DNA of 64,000 bases. Origin: DASUPK01 sp963821705. Lineage in GTDB: Bacteria; Actinomycetota; Thermoleophilia; Solirubrobacterales; 70-9. Numbering within the stretch: position 1 is the first letter of the stretch; every line of letters starts with the position of its first letter. The stretch lies in assembly GCA_963821705.1 (NCBI GenBank), contig CAWGEV010000007.1:434001-498000 (forward strand). Direction: 5' to 3'. This document shows positions 40,342-46,783 of the stretch, piece after piece. A model generated the notes under the pieces. That model saw nothing but the letters and a program-made list of their open reading frames with translations. It ran no database searches and was not told where the DNA came from. The translations under genes were made by a program, and so were the position numbers.

Positions 40342-41690
40342 ATGAGGGCAATCGGATTGGACGTCAATCTCGAGTTCTGCGAGGTGGCGATCGCCGACGG
40401 AGCTGAGCTCCGCTCGGCCGGGCGGATCGCGACGAGGCCGGAGGAGATCGAGCTCTTCGCCCAGAGCCTCGGCCCGGACGATCGCGTCGCGCTCGAGGTG
40501 ACCGGCAACGCCTGGGAGATCAAGCGGCTGATCGAGCCACACGTCGCCGAGGTGATCGTCGTCTCGCCGGGAGACACCGGAATCAGAGGGGCGCGGGCGA
40601 AGACCGACCGGCTCGACGCGCGAGCGCTGGCGAGGCTCCTCGCCGCGGGCGAGCTGAAGGCGGTCTGGGTCCCCGACCGCGACACCCAGGTGATGCGCCG
40701 ACGGCTGCAGCGCCGCGGCCAGCTCGTCTCGGCGCGCTCGCGGTCAAAGAACCAGATCCACGCGACCATGATGCGTTGCTTGATCGGCCGCCCCCCGTTC
40801 TCGGACCTGTTCGGGGTCAAGGGTCGACGCTGGCTTGCCGGGCCCGCCCTGCCGGAGGAGGAGCGCGAGTCGGTCGACTCCGCCCTGCGCCAGGTCGAGT
40901 TCCTCGACTCCGAGATCGAGGCGGTCGAGCGGTTGATCTCAGCCGCCGCCCTCGAGAGCGCCGAGGTGAGGCGACTGATGACGGTGCCGGGGGTGAACGT
41001 GATCTGCGCGGCGACCTTCATGGCGGCGGTCGGCGAGATCCGCCGCTTCCCCTCGACCCGGAAGCTGGTCGCCTACCTCGGGCTCGATCCCAAGGTGAGC
41101 CAGTCCGGCTCGGGCCCCGCCACCCACGGGCGGGTCTCGAAGCAGGGATCGGTCGCCGGCCGCCATGCGCTGGTCGAGGCGAGCTGGTCGGCGGTGCGCC
41201 AACCGGGGCCGCTGCACGCGTTCTACGAGCGGATCCGGGCCCGACGCGGCCACAGCGTCGCGATCGTCGCCTGCGCGCGAAAGCTCGCCTGCCTGCTCTG
41301 GTGCCTGCTCACCCGCTCGGAGGACTACGCCTTCGCGCAGCCCTCGTTGACCGCCAAGAAGCTCCGCCTGCTCGAGCTTCGCGCCGGGGCCAAGACGCTC
41401 AAGGGCGCCCCCACCGGGACCTTCGCGACCCGGCAGAGAATGCGCGCCGCCGAGCGCGATCTCGCCGAGCAGGCGGAGGCCGCCTATCGACGCAGCGTCC
41501 GCGACTGGCAAGCGACCCAGGCGAAGAGAAAGGGCGCCGGCGCGACACCGGGGCGCGCATCTCGTGGCCCGTCAAGCGGGCAAGCAGCGCGGCAGGTCCA
41601 AGCCCCCGGGCCTGCGCTTTAGCTCGTCGTCTACCGGCGCCCGAGTCGAACTCTCGCAAATAGGAAGAGGTGCGTCCAGGGTTGACTTGA
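40110..41690 (+). mobile_element. IS110-type insertion sequence B, approximate limits
   Basis: Spans the transposase gene with roughly 230 bases upstream, where a bridge RNA would be expected, and about 70 bases downstream. Exact ends are not determinable by eye because the family lacks inverted repeats. Confidence 0.5.
40342..41622 (+). CDS. IS110-family transposase B
   Basis: A 426-residue transposase: MRAIGLDVNLEFCEVAIADG (first Asp), ARAKTDRLDARALARLL, then a C-terminal domain with LMTVPGVNVICAATFMAAVGEI, YLGLDPKVSQSGSG and RGHSVAIVACARKLACLLWCLL. Only about a quarter of residues match transposase A, so it is a different IS110 type. ATG 40342 follows a GAGGAGGAGGAG ribosome site. The C-terminus is long and basic. 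It appears complete. Confidence 0.5.
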   Translation: MRAIGLDVNLEFCEVAIADGAELRSAGRIATRPEEIELFAQSLGPDDRVALEVTGNAWEIKRLIEPHVAEVIVVSPGDTGIRGARAKTDRLDARALARLLAAGELKAVWVPDRDTQVMRRRLQRRGQLVSARSRSKNQIHATMMRCLIGRPPFSDLFGVKGRRWLAGPALPEEERESVDSALRQVEFLDSEIEAVERLISAAALESAEVRRLMTVPGVNVICAATFMAAVGEIRRFPSTRKLVAYLGLDPKVSQSGSGPATHGRVSKQGSVAGRHALVEASWSAVRQPGPLHAFYERIRARRGHSVAIVACARKLACLLWCLLTRSEDYAFAQPSLTAKKLRLLELRAGAKTLKGAPTGTFATRQRMRAAERDLAEQAEAAYRRSVRDWQATQAKRKGAGATPGRASRGPSSGQAARQVQAPGPAL

Positions 41691-41712
41691 CTTTCATGCG
41701 TCGTCCAAAGCG

Positions 41713-41994
41713 CTACTCCAACAGCCCGGCGGCCGTATTGGCTTGCGCCCACTCGATGATGTTCTGCGAGCCGTCGATGATCGTGCCGCTGTCGAGCACA
41801 AGCATTGGCACCTTGTAGTTGCCGGTCAGGCGCTTGACCTCACGCCGCCCGGGAAAGAGCGGGTCGGTTCGGTAGCAGCCACCGGTCTTGACTACCTCGG
41901 GCTCGTAGCCCGCAGCGACCAAGGCTTCGTGAGCATTAGCGCAAGGGTGCCCGCGCTTGGTATGGAACGTCCCCCAGCATACGTAGAGCTTCAT
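41713..41994 (-). CDS. Glutaredoxin/GST N-terminal-like protein in the NTF2 array
   Basis: The 93-residue protein has a thioredoxin-like beginning (MKLYVCWGTFHTKRGHPCANA), VPMLVLDSGTIIDGSQNIIEW, the GST/glutaredoxin glutathione-site pattern, and a Cys in GGCYRTDP. It is unrelated to NTF2-like proteins but shares their upstream GATACA-N9-ATG promoter and ends in AAGLLE-stop, like the neighbours' AAGLxE-stop. Activity is not proven; it may be a glutathione- or thiol-binding protein. Confidence 0.5.
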   Translation of the reverse strand: MKLYVCWGTFHTKRGHPCANAHEALVAAGYEPEVVKTGGCYRTDPLFPGRREVKRLTGNYKVPMLVLDSGTIIDGSQNIIEWAQANTAAGLLE

Positions 41995-42003
41995 CGCCCA
42001 CGC

Positions 42004-42009
42004 TGTATC
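42004..42009 (-). promoter_or_regulatory. -10 box (GATACA) of the glutaredoxin/GST-like gene
   Basis: GATACA lies nine bases before ATG 41994 with the spacer GCGTGGGCG, identical to the spacer at NTF2-like gene 1, although the encoded proteins are unrelated. Confidence 0.5.
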
Positions 42010-42057
42010 TCCCGGCTTTGCGAAACCGCCGCTTTTCGTCAAAGCAGTAGTTGCGGA

Positions 42058-42450
42058 CTACTCACGCAGCCCGGCGGCTTCGAGGGCTTCCGCGTGACTG
42101 CCCCAATCGCTGCCCGAGACGGCAAGACCGTCCCGAAAGGTGATCACGATCCCGTACTGCGTATCGATTGGGATACCTCCCTGCGAGCGACCGCGCAGGT
42201 GGCCCAGACCCAACACGGTGTCGCCCAGATCGCGCATCTCATCGAAGCTCACCACCAATTCGAGAGCGGCGTTGGTCTGCGACCAGTACGCCCTCATTCC
42301 CTCGCGACCGCGATATATCGCGCCTTCCAGCCGGGTGAAGCCACCCTCCCAGTCAGCCTCGGGGTGCATGAACCCGAGCCATGCGTCGAGATCGCCCCGG
42401 TTCCAAGCCGCCGCGATCCGCTTGAGCGTCTCCACGTTCTCCTCCGACAT
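42058..42450 (-). CDS. NTF2-like protein 2 (MSEENV paralogue)
   Basis: A 130-residue SnoaL-like protein: MSEENVETLKRIAAAWNRGD, HPEADWEGGFTRLEG, YRGREGMRAYWSQ and C-terminal HAEALEAAGLRE. Start ATG 42450 is nine bases after GATACT (42460-42465). Function unknown. It is followed on the minus strand by a hairpin unit and the glutaredoxin/GST-like gene. Confidence 0.5.
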   Translation of the reverse strand: MSEENVETLKRIAAAWNRGDLDAWLGFMHPEADWEGGFTRLEGAIYRGREGMRAYWSQTNAALELVVSFDEMRDLGDTVLGLGHLRGRSQGGIPIDTQYGIVITFRDGLAVSGSDWGSHAEALEAAGLRE

Positions 42451-42477
42451 CGCCCGCTGAGTATCCCTCGCAGGACG

Positions 42478-42525
42478 GCTGCTTTCCATTCAAAGCAGTG
42501 GTGCTGCTTTTCGTCCAAAGCGGTA
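42478..42525. repeat. Hairpin repeat units between NTF2-like genes 2 and 3
   Basis: Two palindromic units in tandem: GCTTTCCATTCAAAGC and GCTTTTCGTCCAAAGC, each a 5-6 base-pair stem. Related units stand at 35903-35948, 40083-40100, 41703-41712, 42031-42048 and 42960-42975. Confidence 0.5.
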
Positions 42526-42530
42526 GTCGC

Positions 42531-42926
42531 CTACTCGCCCAGCCCGGCGGCTTCGAGGGCCTCGGCCTGGCTCATGTACGGCTCGATCCGGACGATCTTG
42601 CCCTTCCTGAATTCATAAACCAAGGCGATGTCTGTCTCGACGATCACGCCGCTGCCTTTTCCTCTCCGGTATTCATGCACCAGGGCGACGACCCGATCAC
42701 CGGCGTCGATGGCGCGCCGCAGATCCATTCGGCGTTCTGCCCAGATCTCGGAATCGACGTGCAGCGCTTCCGTTACTGCCTCACGGCCGTAGGTGATAGT
42801 TCCTTCTTCCATCCCGCCGACGGCCCCAAGCAGTTCGACTTCGGGGTGCAGGATTTGCGCTGCGTCGGCCTCGATGTCTGCACTGCTGTAGGCGCTTTGA
42901 ACGATCTCCACGTTCTCCTGCGACAT
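42531..42926 (-). CDS. NTF2-like protein 3 (MSQENV paralogue)
   Basis: A 131-residue paralogue: MSQENVEIVQSAYSSADIEA, HPEVELLGAVGGMEEG, ITYGREAVTEALH and SQAEALEAAGLGE at the end. ATG 42926 lies nine bases after GATACT (42936-42941). Typical NTF2-like fold; ligand unknown. The gene is only distantly similar to its neighbours except at the two ends. Confidence 0.5.
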   Translation of the reverse strand: MSQENVEIVQSAYSSADIEADAAQILHPEVELLGAVGGMEEGTITYGREAVTEALHVDSEIWAERRMDLRRAIDAGDRVVALVHEYRRGKGSGVIVETDIALVYEFRKGKIVRIEPYMSQAEALEAAGLGE

Positions 42927-42980
42927 CGCCCGCCCAGTATCTCGCGACGGACCCAAACCACCGCTTCTCGTCCAATGCAG

Positions 42981-43388
42981 CTACTCCGACAGCCCGGCGG
43001 CTTCGATGGCGTCGCGCGGGTTGGCGGTGCTCCACACCACCGTGCCGACGCCGTCCTTGAAGTCGACCAACATGCCCAGCGGCGTTTCGGCCTCGGCACC
43101 ACTCGCTCGGCCACGGGCGCGGAACGTGCCAAGCGCGAGGACCCGGTCGCCAAGGTCGCGGATGTCGGGGTACTCCCAGTGGAGCTGGTCGAAGGACTCG
43201 TTGAAATCACGGAAGAACTCGCGGACACCCGTGTGCCCCGAATAGACCCTGCCCTCACCGCCGAGCAACTCCTCCATGAACGCGTGGAACTCGACTTCTG
43301 GGTGCAACTCCCTCAGCACGGCTTCGACGTCGCCGCGGTTGGTCGCCGCAACCGCGCGCTTGAGAGCCGCGACGTTCTCCTTCGACAT
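42981..43388 (-). CDS. NTF2-like protein 4 (MSKENV paralogue)
   Basis: A 135-residue paralogue: MSKENVAALKRAVAATNRGD, HPEVEFHAFMEELLGGEG, YSGHTGVREFFRDFNES and NPRDAIEAAGLSE. ATG 43388 lies nine bases after GATACT (43398-43403). It is first in the minus-strand array, just downstream of MITE copy 2. Function unknown. Confidence 0.5.
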   Translation of the reverse strand: MSKENVAALKRAVAATNRGDVEAVLRELHPEVEFHAFMEELLGGEGRVYSGHTGVREFFRDFNESFDQLHWEYPDIRDLGDRVLALGTFRARGRASGAEAETPLGMLVDFKDGVGTVVWSTANPRDAIEAAGLSE

Positions 43389-43425
43389 CAACCAAGCAGT
43401 ATCCCGCGACGGACCGAGGGGTGCC

Positions 43426-43626
43426 GCTTTCCATGGAGGGTGTCGCACAAAGGGCGCTGGCGAGAGGTACCCCTACGCGTGCTGAGGTGGCTTCAGCGGT
43501 CGACGAGACGTCCACCAAGGGGCGAAGTTGGCACCCTGCAAGTGACTCGTCGTCCCGTTTCTAAAGAGGCCTCACACGAGCTCTCACGGCCTCACTTTGG
43601 GTTTGTGCGACAGCCTCCATGCAAAG
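43426..43626. mobile_element. MITE-like element, copy 2 (201 bases)
   Basis: Same element as at 36692-36893, about 10 differences in 200 bases. Ends are GCTTTCCATGGAGGGTGTCG, then CACAAA, and TTTGTGCGACAGCCTCCATG, then CAAAGC. It lies just upstream of the NTF2-like gene 4 promoter and at the 3' end of the MIP18-like gene, whose frame runs into it. Confidence 0.5.
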
Positions 43627-44080
43627 CAGCGATCCTCACTGGAGCGAGCCGCGCCGTGTCGCTTCGGCGCGAGGCGAGGAGCCTCGGCGCCCGTTTGAAG
43701 ATCGTTTGAAATCCGAGCGCTCGTGCCGTGCGGCCCAAGCGCAAACCGCATGACGATGCGGGTTAGTAGCCCGAGCGCGAACTTCGCGTCCTCGGACATC
43801 ATCTCCGGGGACCAGGGCGGGTCGAAGACCATCTTCGGGTGGACCTGCGGTCGACGCCGGGGAGGTCGCCGACGAACTCCTTCATCTGCTCGGAGACCTG
43901 GGGGCCGATCGGGCAGGCGGGGGTGGTCAGCGTGAAGGTGACGTAGACGCCTCGGTGTCCTCGATCTCGACGTCGTAGACGAGGCCGAGGGAGACGAAGT
44001 CGAGGCCCAGCTCGGGGTCGATGACCTCCTCGAGCGCTTCGAGACGTCGTCCTCGGTCAGCGTGGCTGTCTCGCTGCCAT
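43584..44080 (-). CDS. MIP18/SufT-like Fe-S assembly protein, frame-disrupted and 3'-extended
   Basis: Across several frames the protein reads TATLTEDDVSEALEEVIDPE, LGLDFVSLGLVYDVEI, VTFTLTTPACPIGPQVSEQM and MVFDPPWSPEMMSEDAKFALG, the PaaD/MIP18 (DUF59) family that aids Fe-S maturation; the Cys of TPACP is conserved. At least three indels break it. After ALG the frame continues about 60 codons into the MITE-like element, so the natural stop seems lost. ATG 44080 is seven bases after TATGCT, a leaderless start. Confidence 0.5.
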
Positions 44081-44148
44081 GGCCAAGAGCATAGACGGGC
44101 CGGCGTCCCGGGCCTGCCGAATGGGGCCAGGGTGGTTAGGCTTCTGCC

Positions 44149-44768
44149 GTGGCGCTACTGGTCCTTATCTTCATCGTCGTCCCGATCGCCGAGCTCTACG
44201 TGATCATCCAGGTCGGCGAGGCGATCGGCGTCGGTCCCGACGATCGCGCTGCTGCTCGCTCGACGCCCTGCTCGGCTCGCTGCTGCTGCGCCATCAGGGA
44301 CGCGCCGCCTGGCGGCGCTTCAACCGCGCACTCGACGAGAACGGCGCTTCCCGCACAAGGAGGTCGTCGACGGCGTCCTGATGATCTTCGGCGGCACGCT
44401 GCTGATGACGCCCCGGGCTTCATCACCGACATCTTCGGGCTGATCCTGCTGATCCCGCCGACGCAGGGCGATCGTCCGCGGGCATCGGCCTCGCGGATCG
44501 TGCGCAGCCGCATCGCGATGGGGACCGCTCTGGGTGGGGGCGCGAGCGACGCAGGCCGGCCGCCGCGCCAGGACCCGCGCCCGACGGTCCCGGCCCGATG
44601 CCCCGGGCGGCCGCGACGAGTACCCGCGCGGACCCGGCCCCGGACGACGGTCTCAGCGGGAGGAGCCGGCGCGGCCGGGACCACGCCCCGGTGACATCGA
44701 GAGCACCGGCCACGAGATCCGCGACGAGGACGAGCTTCCCCCGGGCCGGGAGCCCTTCGGCCGGATGA
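44149..44768 (+). CDS. fxsA: FxsA family membrane protein, frame-disrupted
   Basis: Corrected reading begins ALLVLIFIVVPIAELYVIIQ (GTG 44149), continues LLLLDALLGSLLLRHQGRAAW and DGVLMIFGGTLLMTPGFITDIFGLILLIPP, the FxsA signature, then a charged Arg/Pro/Gly-rich tail. FxsA is an inner-membrane protein known for suppressing phage F exclusion; its normal role is unclear. TAGGCT lies six bases before the GTG. At least three indels. The TGA at 44766 would overlap the next ATG. Confidence 0.5.
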
Positions 44769-45495
44769 ACGGGCCGTGGCAGGGGTTCGTGTGCGGGTTC
44801 GGCGACCTGGAGGCGGGCTCGGCGGCCTGGCCTGGGACCTCGGGGACGCCGGCGGCGATGGTCCTGGCTCGACGGTCGAGCCGCACGCGGCGACGTTCGC
44901 CATCGAGCGAGGCGAGGGGACGCCGCCGTCCTGGAGCTCGCCGCGCGAGGGCGAGTCGGTCGAGGCCGACCCTGACGCCCGAGGCCGCCACCGTCGCGCT
45001 CGCCCGGCGCGGCCGGCAGCCTGGAGATCAACGAGTGCGTCGCCGAGGTCGTCGCCAAGGGCGGCTCAAGACGGTGCGCATGCGAGGGCGAGATCGGCCG
45101 CTGGAGCGGAGATGCCCTGGCGGCGCCGGCGACCTTCCGCTACCTGGCGATCGAGCCGGGGACGGCAATCCTGATCGCCACGGCGAAGGCGACAGGCCGG
45201 ATCCGCGGGGCACGAGCGAGGAGGAGACCTCCGCCTGGGTCCTTCGGCGACGAGCAGGCGACGCCGTTCGAGGAGGCGCTTCTCTCGACCCAGTACGACG
45301 GCGACGGCAACCCGACGCGGACCGGGCTCGAGCTCTGGGCCGAGGATGCCGACGGCGAGCCGCGCCGCCGCGACGATGCGTCGCCGGATCCGCTCGTCGG
45401 CGGCGTCGAGCTCGGCGATTCCGGCGCGGCGGCAGTTCCGGTGCCACACCGACGGGACCGAGGGCCTCGGCAGCTACCTGCTGTGGCGGACGTGA
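44765..45495 (+). CDS. Uncharacterised protein, frame-disrupted
   Basis: A corrected reading gives about 235 residues with MNGPWQGFVCGFGD, TFAIERGEGDAAVLELAARG, FRYLAIEPGTAILIATAKA, LLSTQYDGDGNPTRTGLELW and an end GTEGLGSYLLWRT. Order and spacing look like a normal beta-rich protein, but I recognise no family. At least five indels. It is flanked in coupled fashion by fxsA (ATGA) and the HAD gene (GTGA). Confidence 0.5.
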
Positions 45496-46144
45496 GCGAC
45501 GCCGGCCGGAATCACCACGGTGATCTCCGACTTCGGCGGCGTCCTGACGACGCCGCTGGTCGAGTCCTTCGTGGCCGTCCAGGACGAGACCGGCATCCCC
45601 ATCGAGGAGCTGGCCAAGGCGATGAGACGGATCGAGGAGCGAGGACGGCGAGCACCCGCTCTACGAGCTCGAGACGGGCCGGATCAGCGAGGCCGGACTT
45701 CCTCGCGCAAGCTCGGCGACGCGCTGGAGCCGGAGCTCGGCCACCGCCCCGAGCTGCACCGCTTCAGCGAGATCTACTTCGAGGCGCTGCAGCCGAACGC
45801 GCCGATGATCGACGCTGATGCGCGAGTCGAAGGCGAGCGGCCGCCGGATGGCGCTGCTGACCAACAACGTGCGCGAGTGGGAGCCGCTCTGGCGCACGAT
45901 GCTGCCCGTGGACGAGATCTTCGAGCTGGTCGTCGACTCGGGCTTCGTCGGCTGCCGCAAGCCCGAGCCGGAGATCTACGAGCTCACGCTCGAGAGGCTG
46001 GACGGGGTCGCGCCGGAGGAGTGCCTCTTCATCGACGACGTCGAGGTCAACGTCGACGCCGCCCGGGAGCTCGGGATGTCAGCGGTCCACTACCGCGACA
46101 ACGACCAGGCGATCCCGGAGATCCGGTCGGCGCTCGCGCTCTGA
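45492..46144 (+). CDS. HAD-superfamily hydrolase, frame-disrupted
   Basis: The corrected protein, about 215 residues, starts near ITTVISDFGGVLTTPLVESF (HAD motif I, DFGGVL), has ALLTNNVREWE (motif II), CRKPEPEIYELTLERL (motif III Lys) and ECLFIDDVEVNVDAARELG (motif IV). This fits phosphatases of the epoxide-hydrolase N-terminal/HAD-IA type. Three indels lie in the first half; from 45815 on the frame is intact. GTG 45492 overlaps the previous stop. Confidence 0.5.
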
Positions 46145-46150
46145 GCCCGG

Positions 46151-46611
46151 CTAGTTGTCGGAGCCGTAGCGGTCCCACATGTAGAGCTCGATCGCCTCGC
46201 GGCAGAGCTCCATCAGCGCGGGGTGGCGAGAGCCACTCGAGCACCAGAGTCGAGGGCCCGTTCCTCGGTGATCCCCTCCTCGAAGGCCTCCTCGCCGCGG
46301 AAGCCGGCGGCGAGCTTGAGCGCCTCGCGGCGGTTGTCGCCGAGCGACTCGAAGGCGCCCATCAGGAAGTCACGGTTGGGGACCGGCTGGCCGACCTCCA
46401 TCGAGCCGTGCCAGGCGGCGAGCATCGAGATGTCGTGCTCGTCGAGCTCGGAGATCGCCTTGGCGTAGTGCGTCCTCGAAGCTCGCTCGTCGGGGATCTC
46501 GTCGACCCAGGCGCGGACGGCCTCGCCGAGCAGCTGCCGTCGGGCCTCCCGGCCGACGGAGTCGGCGATCGCGCGGATGGCGTCGGCTGGATCTACGAAG
46601 CAAAGTGTCAT
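46151..46611 (-). CDS. Uncharacterised protein, frame-disrupted at its C-terminus
   Basis: The intact part (MTLCFVDPADAIRAIADSVG ... FLMGAFESLGDNRREALKLA) is a helical, acidic protein; after about residue 120 indels separate it from a C-terminal HPALMELCREAIELYMWDRY reading that ends at 46151. I recognise no family. It converges on the HAD gene and is divergent from addB. Probably about 150 residues when corrected. Confidence 0.5.
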
Positions 46612-46694
46612 CTCGGAGGGCCTCCTGTGTTCGGCTCTGGAGGGCTGATCTCAAGCCAAGTTAGAGTCGCCCCCGGCGGAAAAAAGATGGCTCC

Positions 46695-46720
46695 GGTTTC
46701 CGCGCGTTATGCGCGAAACC
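46695..46720. other. Strong hairpin before addB
   Basis: GGTTTC and GAAACC, then GCGC and GCGC with one bulge, enclose a short loop, giving a 10-base-pair stem around 46695-46720. It lies between the divergent genes. It could be a regulatory structure or a protein-binding palindrome; no U tract follows on either side. Confidence 0.5.
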
Positions 46721-46783
46721 AAGCGGATTGCGGGGTGTCAGAAGCCCTGGGCGCGCGCCGACTCCCCGCCTATGCTGGCCCGC

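Noticed and set aside
41699..43410. Classical integron attC sites
   Set aside because: The hairpins lack the GTTRRRY/RYYYAAC core and no integron integrase was seen; the resemblance is only in the cassette-like arrangement.
42498..43709. Long plus-strand open frame (about 400 codons) opposite the NTF2-like genes
   Set aside because: It is antisense to four genes with conserved starts, promoters and family patterns, and passes through the MITE-like element. High GC creates such frames.
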